NCBI GenBank assembly: GCA_016800925.1
Contig: JABCPU010000361.1
Location: forward strand, 1 to 64,000
Origin: Suillus spraguei
Lineage: Eukaryota; Basidiomycota; Agaricomycetes; Boletales; Suillaceae
Length of the DNA stretch: 64,000 nucleotides
Reading direction: 5' to 3'
The notes below the pieces were generated by a model. The model searched no databases and was not told where the DNA came from. It saw only the letters and a list, made by a program, of their open reading frames with translations. Position 1 is the stretch's first letter. Every line of letters starts with the position of its first letter. Below, piece by piece: positions 33,166-45,701 of the stretch. The position numbers were made by a program, and so were the translations under genes.

Positions 33166-34339
33166 TCATGCGCTCATCGCTGGCTCAAACAGACCAAAAC
33201 AAAAGGGACGAGTTTGGTGCTTTAACCGGCTCCCATCAAGTACGACATGACCGTATCATCCTGCCGCGGTCTGTAAAGAGACAAAATACCAACCAAGGTT
33301 GGAAGTACTGTAACGGGACAGTGGCTGGCTAAGCGCTGAACGCTGAAGCTGAAGGCGTGAGGTGTTACGGTGGTGCGTCGCGATCCTTTTATAAACGATC
33401 ATCGATCACCAGCACCTGCCATTACATAGTGCAACGAAACACGATGTAATTGTGCAGATATTTGACTCGAAGGTAGTGGTTTCCAGTACTGCAAAATCTG
33501 ATTCGGGAGCCAGATCTGACTCATTGGCTGCCAATGTGTTAGAAATGACTCCCGACTACAGTACCAGTACGTAGGTCATCATGATGTTCATTCAAGCCGG
33601 CGCCATCCGGACTATAAGCTCAGAAGTGGGTCGCAGTAAACATATGTCTGGAGGTAGTCAGGTCAATTGTCAATTCTTTATTACTGACCATGTAATCGTT
33701 CAATGTGACTTCGTGAGCGCCTGCTTATCCGATGACTTTGCACAGCCTTACAACCGCATCAGTCCCCGATATCTGCAGTCTTCAAGTGTACTGCGCGGTG
33801 GTCTTTCAAACTTTGTGGAGTATGGGGAATCTTCTCGGGATAGTGAGTGCATTAGTACTACAATATTATGTCACTGATTTAATTTCCCAACTATAGCCGT
33901 AGGATAGCAATATGAGCCTATCTATCTACCGGCTGGTATGTGCCGCCCATATAAGACGTTTGTTCGTTTCGAATCCTTATTGACCCTAGGGCTCTTTACG
34001 GCTGTCACGGTTCAGGGGTACTCCGAGAGTCATCTCTTACGAATGCATAGCCGTAGCATCGGTGTTTCTTTATGTATAGAACTTTTCTAACCCAGCTGGC
34101 CGCATGTCTCCCCTGCTAAAAGACGGGACAGTTTCGATTTCACAGCCTCAGGTGCCATCGGGATCAGTGATTCACAACCGGTTTGGTATTCAAAATCCTG
34201 TAACTTTTGGAAGCAGTTCAAGTTCCTTGTATACTCCCGGCATGACTTTTGCCATACCGGTTCGCGCTACATTCAAGCGCACATTGAAGTTATAAAGGCC
34301 TGGATCCAGCACATAACCTGGGCATTCAAACAATCCACT
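33166..34339. other. Upstream region of UbiA copy A
   Basis: From 33357 on, this is duplicated upstream of copy B (43679-44658) at lower identity than the coding part. It includes the presumed promoter. No other gene supported. Confidence 0.5.
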
Positions 34340-35382
34340 ATGTTCTCTCAAGCCTTCACTGTTCGCGCTGATAGCATTGCTCATCATCTCGAGACGGTCT
34401 TCTTATTTACAGAAAATGATGTTAGAACCACTCTGATACCTGTCGTATGTGACAATTATTGCACGTCTCGCCTCTTTTCTCAATCACACTTTTCAGACCA
34501 TATTTGCATTATCCGTGGCTCCCAAATATGACCCCACTCATGTTTGGCATGCTCCATTGTGGATATGGTTCCACTTATTGCAGTTCAATCTTGCAAACCA
34601 GATCCAGGATCCAGAGGAGGACCGCAAGAACAAGCCCTCCCGTCCGATACCTGCCGGCCGCATTTCTGTCGACAGTGCAGCTGATATACGCTGGGTGATG
34701 GTCCCAGTTTGTTTGCTGCTATCATTGTGGTACGGCACTCAGGCTCTACTGGCCAGTACCATTTTTGCAGCGTTTACAATCTGGTACAATGAACTTCACG
34801 GTGATAAATTGGGATTGTCGAAGAATGTACTCACAGCCATCCTCGGTGGGTGTCTGGAGTTCGGAGGAACCGTTGCTGTTGGTAAATCTGTCCAGCTACA
34901 TCCGATTTATCATCTTGCTCATCAAGTGTACAGGTTCTCGCAACTCAAGCATTGATAAGGCTGGTGTTTTGGCAATCGCATTTAGCTCGACAGTCTTTGC
35001 GACTACACTTCATGCGCAAGACTTCAAGGATGAAGAGGGCGATCGCCTTACTGGAAGGTGCACGTTGCCCACGCTCTTCCCTAAAGCTGCGCGCTTTTCA
35101 ATGATGATCGGGATTCCCATCTGGTCATTTAGCTTGAGCCGCATATGGGAGCTGGATGTGCTCTCTACTACCGCATACGTAATTTACGGTGCGTTTGTGG
35201 GGAGCCGATTCGTGATGCACAACACGGTAGACGCCGACAAGCAATCCTGCAAATTTTATAGCGTGAGTTGAAATATTACTTGGATGCACACCGAGTTGAA
35301 GCTAACCACGGACTCGTACCAGCTGTGGTATGCGCTTGGTCATCTACTTCCAGGTTACTGGCGTTTCTTTTACGGTGTTTGA
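34340..35382 (+). CDS. UbiA-superfamily membrane prenyltransferase / terpene cyclase homologue, copy A
   Basis: Integral membrane protein of about 290 residues in four exons: MFSQAFTVRADSIAHH from ATG 34340, then TIFALSVAP, SRNSSIDKAG and LWYALGHLLPGYWRFFYGV, stop 35380-35382. The two Asp-rich motifs that bind Mg-diphosphate in the UbiA fold are visible: NQIQDPEEDRKNKPSRP and DFKDEEGDRLTGR. Hydrophobic helices lie between them (VMVPVCLLLSLWYGTQALLA). In fungi such proteins act either as prenyltransferases or as UbiA-type sesquiterpene cyclases; the sequence alone does not decide. It differs from copy B at about eight residues and looks intact. An SDR pseudogene lies about 1.1 kb downstream on the same strand. 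Confidence 0.88.
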
Positions 35383-36458
35383 GTATCCGGAGCCGAAAGT
35401 CGCATTTGTCCCGTTCTAATGATATACCCCTTAATACATAGCTTATCTCTATCATCTATCAGGCTAGAATATGAAAATACTTGGCTAATTTTATTTGTTA
35501 TCCGAATGATATCAAACTTTAAGAGAGGCGCTCATGCTACTTGCTTTTGCAAGTCGATGGTAACGCTTGTGTGAGGCAGTACAGATGTTTTGACCAAACC
35601 TTGAAATCGCTGCGCGCGCAATCTGCGACTCTCCCACTCTAGCGAGATCGTCTCTTCGTCTCCGCCAAAAAATCTGGTTTTAACCATTTTACATGACGGC
35701 TGTGCGTCAATCCATGCTTACTACATAGTGTTCGTCCGATAGTGGTGAGGAACCGGTAGGGCATTTTGCACTGTCAATATAGATATGTCAGGGGTGCCGC
35801 AATACAAAACACTGCAGATAGTAGTTTCCGTGAAATTCACTAGGCAAAACTCAGAACACAAGGGAAGCATCGAGTGATTAGTGACAGCCATGCATAACCA
35901 AGATGAATCTAATTAGCCATGGTTATGCATAGATATGACGGTAATACTAGCTTGTATTGGCACCAAGTTAAATAAATAGCAATCTATTCTATAAAGACAG
36001 TAAATATTGGTGTTACGATGTGTTGAATTGACTGGTATTACATAATTATCATGCCATCTATTATGGTAATCTATTTAAAGACAACGCTGCATTTGGAATT
36101 TCTGACAAATTCAGCGGGGCTAGAGGAATTCGTTTCACCGTCTCCATCGTACGAAAATGTAGATATTCAATCGTCATCGACATCGCCCATGAGATTGAAA
36201 GGAGAAGCTCATAGTAGAGTCGAGTCTGCAGCAGTGGCGGAAATTTTAAAAATAAGGCTCGTCAGCAGTATTATGCTGCGAACTTACATAAGCTGTACAG
36301 AACTTGGTATTTCTGATTAGTCGCGCCCAGCAATGCATAGATCAGGGTGTGTAATGTGCTGACTGCTTTGTGGTGTAGTACGCTGAGCGGCCCACTATTA
36401 AACCTTGCTCGAATGGTTATTCTTCAAGTTCAAGTTGGTCTATCGCAAGCTTTCCATC
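35383..36458. other. UbiA-SDR spacer, copy A
   Basis: The first 470 bp match copy B. At 35850-36118 the sequence is copy-A specific and holds a short inverted repeat, atgcataacca ... tggttatgcat, near 35890-35930. The last 340 bp again match copy B and should carry the SDR promoter. Confidence 0.6.
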
Positions 36459-37789
36459 ATGAAGCTGTCATTTCTCGATTATGTGATTGGACAATGGTCG
36501 CCGTTACTTCCAGTGAAGACTACCAATCTATCTGGGAAAACAGTTCTTGTTGTCGGTGCCAACGTAGGCATTGGACTAGAGGCATCGAAGCACTTTGCCC
36601 GGATGCAACCAGTGCGATTGATAATCGCCTGCCGTAGCGAGGCCAAGGGAAAGGCTGCTTTGACCGGTATGTGTAACCATTTAGAATGAATTTTATTTGA
36701 GATGACTGTCATTTATTTTCTGAAGAAATTGAATGAGAGACCGGATACAATGGATGCGAGCTCTGGATAGTCGACCTCGCTAACTTTGCATCAGTGACCG
36801 CATTCGCTGACAAGTTCGAGAAGGAGGGCGGCGATCTGCACATCCTAGTCATGAACGCAGGGGTCGCTTTACCCGTTTACCATTGATGGCTGGGAGACCA
36901 TGTTGGTCTATTTCATTTTTCTGCATACAATAATGGCTTATAACTACCATTCGGGCTACAAGTCAATTATCTGGCAACTTCATTACTTTCGTTGCTCCTC
37001 ATTCCACAACTAGCTGCTGCGGGGAGAGAGTTTTCAACACCTTCACGGATGGTAATTGTGTCCAGTGGCGTCCTCTACTGGATTACACCTGCGAAAGAGG
37101 TCAAAACTTCTTTGAAACCACTTGAGACACTGGGCAGCGAAGAGTGGTGTACCCCCGAGTAAGCAAACAAATCAAACTTTACATTTGTATGAATCTCTCT
37201 TATTCGTTCCCGTTATCTCTCAGACACATGCAATCCCGGTATCTTGAGTCAAAGCGTATGCGCCTGCTATCTTCTTTGCCCATCTTAACCTAACAACTCA
37301 ACCAGTGCTGGACCTCTTCTTTGTTCGTGCTTTGACAGAGAGATTGCAAACTGTCATACCGGTCAGTGCCGTAGCGGTGTGCCCAGGATTCTGTTATTCA
37401 CAACTGCGGCGCTTTTGGTACGAGGAGACCTTTTCATTTGCCAAAATAGTGCTGGCTATTCAGGAGCGACTCCTGGCTTGGACGCCCGAACAAGGCAGCC
37501 GTCAGCTTATATTTGCTGCGGTGGACGGACGAGACAATGAAGAGAACATGAAAGGCGAGTTTATAAGCCGTGCTCGCCCTGTAGAGGTCTCCGATTTCGT
37601 GCTGAGCGACGAGGGTCATGAAATGCAGGACCATGTTTGGGTAAGTGTCCAAGTCTACTGATTCACCTTTCATCAATCACTGACATTTTCCATCAGAATG
37701 AGACGATAAACATTCTGAATGGCATTTCTGACAAGATTGCTCCAATAGTCCGAGATTGTCTAGTAGCACCTGTTTCATCTATGAACTGA
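36459..37789 (+). pseudogene. Short-chain dehydrogenase/reductase, copy A, inactivated
   Basis: Same exon plan as the intact copy at 48543, with Rossmann motif VLVVGANVGIG, a canonical NAG block (MNAGVALPVY), serine VSSGVLYW and a YxxxK (YLESK). Three lesions are visible against copy B. An in-frame TGA at 36734-36736 stands where B has CGA. An 8-bp deletion near 36881 lies between acca direct repeats. The acceptor of the next intron has changed from cag to cgg near 36953. The C-terminal exons (LTERLQTVIPVSAVAVCPGF onward) are still open. The original activity was probably NAD(P)-dependent oxidoreduction of a small lipophilic substrate. Confidence 0.88.
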
Positions 37790-37923
37790 TATGTATGTGA
37801 TATATCTACAGAATAGTGCGCGCCTATTGCTATCTTGTTCTTGTGCTTTACGTTCTCGACTCTTATGACCTTGTTGATCATCGGTGCATGTAGCTACCGA
37901 GTCTTTAAAGTTTCTTTTGGCTA

Positions 37924-38510
37924 GTGCCGAGTGAGGGCATTGTAAGGGTTTTGTTACATTTCAGATGCTGCATTGCTGACTATGGACAGGTTGTACCGGA
38001 CGTGGTTTATGCTTGGGATTCGCATTACTTGTTTGCAGAGCTTAGGCGGAGCTCGATTATTGTGCTTGATGAGGCAACAAGCAGCATTGATTTTGATACC
38101 GACACCAAAATTCAGGCGACGATTAGGGAGGAGTCCACAAATTCCTTATTGCTCACAGGTCAGCTATTCACTTTGGGAGATTTGCTGGCATTCACCGATG
38201 TTACGCTGCTTTGTCTCAGTTGCGCACAGATTACGCACTGATCGATTACTCGTGCTTGATCTGGCAGGAGAGGAGCGTGTTACAATACATTATTCGCTCG
38301 TACTCATGTGACTCCAGGTTGCGGAGTTCGACACACATTTGAATCTGATCCAGAAGAACATTTTTAGGACGATGTGCCTTGAGGGTGGAACGTTCACTGA
38401 GCTTGAGGCGGCTGCCAAGGGCAAGGCTGAACACGATGCAGCTAGCGCTAGGGCTCCGACTCGGAAGTTAGCATTATTTAATCCGAGCAACTTTAACACA
38501 CGCGAACCTT
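37924..38510 (+). pseudogene. Deleted partial copy of the ABCC transporter
   Basis: Bases about 37930-38050 copy the transporter at about 22393-22510 (intron plus YRTWFMLGI region). From there the sequence jumps to its second ATP-binding domain at about 24617 ([20 protein letters not shown]) and continues to the C-terminus and into downstream flank (38510-38740 resembles 25500-25660). The two parts meet at gcttagg, present at both parental sites. Walker A, signature and most of the membrane domain are gone. It begins where homology to the duplicated UbiA-SDR cassette ends. Confidence 0.88.
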
Positions 38511-38740
38511 GAGGCGTACCTTGTGGTTAGATAAGTGACGTTGAAGCCTCGTTGACATGCACGGCCGCAGCATGGGACATTTCAACCTTCTTCTCAGGAT
38601 ATTCTACAAACTCTCCGACTTGGATAGATGCCAGCACATCTTCGCGAAGCCACTGCATTTTATTTTGTTGCCGAAAGTGTATGTCGTGGTGGTCAACAAC
38701 GTGTGAGGGTTCTCGTGCGTCTCGCCCGTGCTTGCTTGAT

Positions 38741-39286
38741 CAACAGGCGCGCGTCAAACGCCACCTAGTATCTTCTCCCCGAGGTCCTGTGCGAGGCTGT
38801 GATACATGAGTGGTTGATGATGTGCCTCATGGCCTCAGCGCTAGGCTTCGCGAGCTTCCCTTCCCTTTATTCAGCTCCTATCATTTACTTTACTATTCAC
38901 CAAGTACAATATCACCGTATCATGTGCCGTCACAAGAAGCTGAAGACCAAGATTGGACATATCAAATAGTATTTTAGTCCGAATATAGTAATGTGAATTC
39001 AGATAAGTTCATTTTGGGACAGTAGCTCTCGTACCGTAATTCAATTCTGTCGTGATCACTCGTCGACGATATCACTGCATCTCAGTACCATTTTCATGTC
39101 CACGTATACGGGTGTAGTTGATAGGTCCGGATCCAGCTGTTCTTCGGTTAGTGATCCTTTCTAAAACTCAGACATGGCGTTTGCCGAGATATCAACATGG
39201 TACGAATTCTTATGGCGCTGTAGTGTCTCTTAGTTCCCTTCCAACTCATTCACCCCCAATATTTGCTACCGAGCTTGAAGCTCCAC
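38741..39286. other. Intergenic before the DUF6535 gene
   Basis: No recognised gene or repeat; should contain the promoter of the gene at 39287. Confidence 0.4.
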
Positions 39287-41946
39287 ATGGGTTCCGCTGA
39301 GAACAATGCAAACAGCGATTTTGCGCAAGTCCTCATTTTCGTCTGATTCTGTTAGAATTAAATACCTTTGTTTTAGTTTACTCGCGAATCTTCTCCGGCA
39401 GATTATCAATGTCATCGAGACTTCCAGCGGCATTGCCGAGGAAAGAGGAATGGACGTGGCTTCTAAATTTTGGATTGCATTCGAAAAGATGTCTGGCAAA
39501 CAAGATATCGACATGATAGAGAGACAGAGTCGCAATATTGAAATCTTAATACTCTTCGTACGGAAATATATCGTTGTTTTTGTTACTATCTAACACGAAC
39601 AACCAGGCCAGTCTGTTCTCCATAATCAATGCCACGTTCATCATTGCAATGCAGCCTGATCCTGCTGATACCACCAATGATCTTTTGGTACAGCTTATCA
39701 TGATGCAGAATACATGGAACGGATCTCTCGTCGCCGTCTCGGCACCCGTCGGTTACTCTTCTTCCAAAATTTGGATGCAGGCGCTTGCATATATGAGCCT
39801 GATATTCAGTTTGCTGGCCGCTTTTGGCGCTGTCGTGGGCAAGCAGTTCCTGGATTACTATGAGACCAATACCAATAGTGATCGACTTGAGGGCCGATAC
39901 CAGCGGAGGCATCGCATGTTTCTGGAGCTACAAAAAATGCGGTTCGAACCTATCATGCAGTCATTCACAACTCTTGTCGAGATCTCCATCTTCCTGTTTA
40001 TTTTGTCTTTGGCAGCTGCCATGTGGATGCAACACCGAATAATTTCCTTGCTCATCCTCGTACCAATTGCTTACGGTTCCCTCTTATATATGTACTTCGT
40101 CTGTGTATCTCTGCGATCGCCTGACGCTCCATTCCAGACGCCAATCTCCTTACTCATTCGATATTTCCTGTATCACGACAAGGACAAGGACCACCAAAGT
40201 CATTACGATTCTACTGCATCTGCCATATCATGGATCTTGAAAGTTTCGACAAACCCTGACATTTTCCGTTTGGCACTTGACTTGATGGTTACCATACCCA
40301 ACCTGCGCAAGCAGTCGCAGCTGGTCCTGTCACCGTCGTTCATCAAGAAGTTGCTAGACATGTTTAAGGCATCTTTTGACTCTACAACATCGGACACAGG
40401 CCACACTGTGTTATTGGGGAGGGGGTTGATCTACATCTCCTGGAAGATTGATGGGGCAACGGAAAACCTCAATAGACTCACACAGAAGTGGAAGCACTGG
40501 TCATCGTGGCGTCGCCTGTATTTTCCTCAGGCACTGGAACATTGCAATACTTCGTTTTGCCAAATGAAGGAGACAGATTCAGCAGATGAATGGGAGCAAT
40601 TGAAGCAAGCGGATAACACACGCACTGCTCTGCGTATGGCGTTGGGTTCTGGGATGGATAAATTTGTCAATCCAGACAAGCATGACGAATATGTGGAATT
40701 GGTTTGGCACGGTCAATTCGGATCGGAACTCTATCAACCGGACGTTGACTGGCTCATGGACTGTGCAAGACATTTTCATGATGCCAAAGACTTCAATGCA
40801 GCGGGAGATGCTCTCCTCTTGCTCAGTGACCTCAAGAACATCAGTCAAGACTCCATCGTTCCATTTTTGAACAGCAGCCCTAGATCGTATACATTACTTC
40901 ATCCCGCACTTCGTACTGCTTGTCGGGCTGTTGATATCAACTCGCCCTGCGATTCATCTCTCGCACAGGCTATCCTGACGGCAATCAGTTCCCCCATTCG
41001 ACGTGGACACTATGGCGGCGACTTGTTCGCCAATGCAATTCAGCTCCTCGAACTCACTGATTGGTCCCAAGATCATCCCCTTGTAGGTGCCCCACTCATC
41101 GACATTCAGCGTCTGATATTCCTCGTGTTGTCGGCACCATCACTTGACAAACCTGTGGAGTTTGGTCGATACTGCCATGCACTCATTCATTTCATGCGTC
41201 AAGCTACCAGCCTTGACTGCAAACGTGCTGCTGTACACATTGCTTATCGTATCAGACAAGATCTGGCTAGGATCACTGACGCTCCCAGCTTGAGTGTTTC
41301 AGCGCCTTTACAGACCGACGTCCTCTCAACGCTCTCTCCAGCCCTGCTTGCCATGGTTCCATCCGAATTCGATTCTCTTGATCATTTCTTCTATCTCCGC
41401 CTCATCTTCACTCTTACAAGTCATCCCAACTGGCTTCCTCGCTTAGAGGAAGATGGCCACATCAATAGATGCTTCGACATCATGCCTGATTTTTCTGATA
41501 AACCTCCTTCTTCCTTCTTTTATCTCGCTGGAATCTTCCTCCGCATCGAAGCCGCTTCGGGAAAGAAGTCTGCTATTGAAGAGAAGTCCGCTGCTGGAGA
41601 GCAGTCTGCTCCGGGAGAGATGTCCGTTCCTGGACAGCAGTCCACTCTTGTCATCACGCCATCACAGTGGTGGGACTTGACGATGATGGCATGGCATGTC
41701 GCAGGCCATAGCGACGGTCCTGATTCTGACGTTCTGGATGATTCAGATGGTGTGGAGATTCTTGAAGCTCTTATCGCCCACACGAAGTCTTACATGCCAC
41801 AAAATGCTTCACCAAGCGACCTCGAATTCCTTTGTAATGGGCTGGATGCCGCGATTCTCAAGATGGAATTGCGACAACCTCCACCGTCAAAGGAAATCAT
41901 AGATGCAATGAAAGATATGAGCCGTCTCAGATCATCAGCGCTGTAG
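39287..41946 (+). CDS. DUF6535-type membrane protein
   Basis: Three exons: MGSAENNANSDFAQ from ATG 39287, intron 39329-39401, a second exon with KFWIAFEKMSGKQDIDMIER, then a short intron ending about 39607 and one long exon to TAG 41944-41946. The DUF6535 signature of mushroom fungi is visible: a short soluble head, a first membrane segment (FASLFSIINATFIIAM) followed by QPDPADTTNDLLVQL, and a second one (WMQALAYMSLIFSLLAAFGA). Two more hydrophobic segments (TTLVEISIFLFILSLAAAM and LLILVPIAYGSLLYMYFV) follow, then about 550 residues of helical soluble domain. Near the end are four or five imperfect six-residue repeats (KSAAGE, QSAPGE, MSVPGQ). Function unknown. Confidence 0.8.
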
Positions 41947-43678
41947 GAACTCCGTGACATGTTTATCTCCAGTTATGTTTACGTTACCCAAGGCGGTATT
42001 GTATTACCCAGACTCTATTGTACAAGTTCTTGTGTAGGATATATGCAGATTACTACTATAACATGACCAGGACGTAAATTACCAGAGAGATCACGGTACA
42101 TTTTCCTATTCCTGACACCTGTGCCATGATATGCTATATGGGAAATGCTATAAATCTAGTTATGAGGAACTATCGGATATCAACAGCATGTTGTTGACAA
42201 CGGATGGGTGGTGATCGGACGGAATCCACAGGAAAAGCTGTCCTTCGGGACCTATAATCCACCTTTCCTTGAGATATGCGAGAGCACTGGATAAGGGAGA
42301 ATACGGAATAAGAATATTGGCCGTGTTGTTTCAGAACGAGTAAGGGGCTAGTACTGATACCAACACTCTCCCAGCCATTTCATTTGCACCATAGGCTTCG
42401 TCACCATAATGCAGTCCCCCAACCAACAATCATCAGTACAAGCAGCACTTTATTGAAAATTCTTGTGGGTCACTGAGAACGTCAAACGTACCCAAAATCG
42501 CAACACGCGTGAAGAAGAGGTCCAGGGTGCAGACGAAAACCAGTGATGTGGGCTCTAGCAGGGACAGGGAAGTAACGATGCATGCAGTGGACGTTTACGA
42601 CCTGTAAAGTGCGTGAATATTGCGTGTTCAAGGATAGAAGGCGTGCAACCAACCTCATAGTTGGGTGAGAACACGACTCAGCATCGTCTGGCATTACAGT
42701 ATCATATTGTACGAGCATCTCCTGCTCCTTGCTAGTAGCTTGTGCTTGGACCATCTTGAATTGAGTAATCGCCGAGGAATAGACTGAATGCTGTTTTTGC
42801 GATTTGCAACTGCGCAATCACCATGGAAAAAGCATCGTTCGGTCACAAGGGAATCATACCTATGATGTCCTTCGTTGACACTCCAAACTTCGTCGAGGTT
42901 GACGATATAGCAGTGATGTGGTGAGGCATGATAATTGATTGTTCGAATGTGCTGATATGCGGCGTATCGCTGGAATATAACGAAAACTCAGAGCTATGTC
43001 AAAATTTCAGTCTCATTCTTGAAACCCACTAACAAAAGACGAACTTTTTGACTTGTCATCTGGTCCATCACCCTTGTAAAACTCCAGAGACGACTCTATC
43101 CTTTGCTTTGTCCAGTCCCAGAAAACTGATCGTCAAAGTAATTCGCTAGCATGTCAAACACGCTTCCGGCAGCAGGGACCACACTACCTTTGACCACATG
43201 CGACATATCTCACACGTGCTGGACAGTGGGAAGGATGTGAGGACCAATGACTAGGACAGATCGAGATTGAGGGCGAGTTGATGGCCCAATATCTAGCGCT
43301 GGCCAGGAACATTAACGTGGAGAGCAACATGTATGAACGGGACGAATGATACGAACTCTGACAGAGCTGACAGAGCGCCTGGATAAAGGCGTGCCTACTG
43401 ATCGTTAAGTTTGCTGATTTAAGCAAAGGAACACAATATATAACTGAAGATATTCGAACTGCACGGGACTCCAGATTCCAGAAGATTCGACCAGTGTCAA
43501 TGCAGAAGATTTTCCCATACGATGGCCGCAGGTAGCTGCCCTATGACATATCTAGAAGCCGAAAGCAAAGCGTCTAGCAAAGTTTGCCGAGTACTGAGGA
43601 AGGTTCCGAAAGGGAAGAGGCCGAAGGATCCAAGATAGGTACGAGCGGGAGGAGATAAGAAGAGTGATCCGCAAGCCT
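41947..43678. other. Intergenic, gene content unresolved
   Basis: About 1.7 kb. On the minus strand there are short open stretches around 42482-42817 (including MVQAQATSKEQEMLVQYDTV) and 43184-43426 with intron-like borders, but no combination gives a product I recognise. Possible small lineage-specific gene; not called. Confidence 0.3.
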
Positions 43679-44658
43679 GTGAGGTGTCACGTGGTGCGTC
43701 GCGATCCTCTTAAAAATGATCACCGATCACCGGCACCTGCTATTACATAGTCCACGATGTAGTTGCGCTGGTCTTTGACTTGAAGGTAGCGGTTCTCAGT
43801 ACTGCAAAATCTCACTACGATGTAGTCGGGAGCCATTTCTAACACATCAAGCTGTTGTTCTTTTCTGTAATCATGCATCAATGACAGTACTAGTAGGTCA
43901 CATCATGATGTTCATTCAAGCCGGTGCCATCCGGACTGTAAGCTCACAAGTGGGTCGCGGTAAACGTGCGTCTGGGGGTAGTCAGGTCAATTGCGATTGC
44001 TTCATTACTGACCATGGAATCGTTCAATGTGGCTTCATGAGCGCCTGCTTATCCGATGACTTTGCACAGTACAACTGCATCAGTCCCCGACATCCGCGGT
44101 CTTCAAGTGTATTGCACGGTGGTCTTTCAAGCTTTGCAGAGTATGGGTGATCTTCTTATGATAGTGAGTGCATGAGTACTACAATCTTATGTCACTGATT
44201 TTATTTCCCAACTATAGCCATAGGATAGCAATGTGAGCTTATCTATCAGGTGGTACATGCCGCCCATATAAGATGTTTGTTTGTTTCGAATCCTTATTAT
44301 ACTCTGGGGCTGTTTACGGCTGTCACGGTTCAGGGGTACTCCGAGAGTCATCTCTTACGAATGCATAGCCGCAGAATCAGTCTTTCCTTCTGTATAGAAC
44401 TTTTCTAACCCAGCTGGCCGCATGTCTCCCCTGCTAAAAGACGGGGCAGTTTCGATTTCACAGCCTCAGGTGCCACCGGGACCAGCGATTCACAACCGGT
44501 TTGGTGTCCGAAATCCTGTAAATTTTAGAAGCAGTCTTCAAGTTCCTTGTATACTCCCGGCATGACTTTTGCCATGCCGGTTCGCGCTACATTCGAGCGC
44601 GCATTCAAGTTATAAAGCCTGGACCCAGCACATAACCTAGGCATTCAAACAATTCACT

Positions 44659-45701
44659 ATGTTCTCTCAAGCCTTCACTGCTCGCGCTGATAGCATCGCT
44701 CATCATCTTGAGACGGTCTTCCTCTTTACAGAAAACGATGTCAGAACCACTCTGATACCTGTCGTATGTGACAACTATTGCACGTCTCGCCTCTTTTCTC
44801 AATCACACTTTTCAGACCATATTTGCATTATCCGTGGCTCCCAAATATGACCCCACTCATGTTTGGCATGCTCCATTGTGGATATGGTTCCACTTATTGC
44901 AATTCAATCTTGCAAACCAGATCCAGGATCCAGAGGAGGACCGCAAGAACAAGCCCTCCCGTCCGATACCTGCCGGTCGCATTTCTGTCGACAGTGCAGC
45001 TGATATACGCTGGGTCATGGTCCCTGTTTGCTTGCTGCTATCGTTGTGGTACGGCACTCAGGCTCTGCTGGCTAGCACCATTTTTGCGGCGTTCACAATC
45101 TGGTACAATGAACTTCACGGTGATAAATTGGGATTGTCGAAGAATGTACTCACAGCCATCCTCGGTGGGTGTCTGGAGGTCGGAGGAACCATTGCTGTTG
45201 GTAAATCTGTCCAGCTACATCCGATTTATCATCTTGCTCATCAAGTGTACAGGTTCTCGCAACTCAGGCATTGATAAGGCTGGTGCTTTGGCAATCGCAT
45301 TTAGCTCGACAGTCTTTGCGACTACACTTCATGCGCAAGACTTCAAGGATGAAGAGGGCGATCGCCTTACTGGAAGGTGCACGTTGCCCACGCTCTTCCC
45401 TAAAGCTGCGCGCTTTTCAATGATGATCGGGATTCCCATCTGGTCATATAGCTTGAGCCGCATATGGGAGCTGGATGCGCTCTCTACTACCGCATACGTA
45501 ATTTACGGTGCGTTTGTGGGGAGCCGATTCGTGATGTACAACACGGTAGACGCCGACAAGCAATCCTGCAAATTTTATAGCGTGAGTTGAAATATTACTT
45601 GGATGCACACCGAGTTGAAGCTAACCACGGACTCGTACCAGCTGTGGTATGCGCTTGGTCATCTACTTCCAGGTTACTGGCGTTTCTTTTACGGTGTTTG
45701 A
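44659..45701 (+). CDS. UbiA-superfamily membrane prenyltransferase / terpene cyclase homologue, copy B
   Basis: Same four-exon structure and length as copy A with no indels over the coding region. Both Asp-rich motifs (NQIQDPEEDRKNKPSRP, DFKDEEGDRLTGR) are unchanged. Residue differences from A are conservative and mostly in membrane or loop positions: VRAD to ARAD, CLEFGGTV to CLEVGGTI, NSSID to NSGID, GVLAI to GALAI, WSFSL to WSYSL, ELDVL to ELDAL, VMHN to VMYN. Retention of both copies as open frames, while the linked SDR has been lost in one cassette, suggests selection for the UbiA enzyme. The partner SDR (48543) is on the same strand about 2.8 kb downstream. Confidence 0.88.

Larger units (their letters stand above)
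33357..37930 (+). repeat. Segmental duplication, copy A (UbiA-SDR cassette)
   Basis: Homologous to 43679-50010. The UbiA genes are offset by exactly 10319 bp at both the start and stop codons. Homology is interrupted at 35850-36118 in A and 46112-48148 in B, then resumes through the SDR gene to about 37930 / 50010. The right border coincides with the start of the ABC transporter fragment. Confidence 0.85.

Noticed and set aside
41520..41783. Minus-strand open frame opposite the DUF6535 gene
   Set aside because: It is a shadow of the plus-strand coding sequence with no features of its own.
42482..43426. Small minus-strand multi-exon gene (for example a pheromone precursor)
   Set aside because: Intron-like borders exist but no CaaX end, signal peptide or known domain could be assembled.
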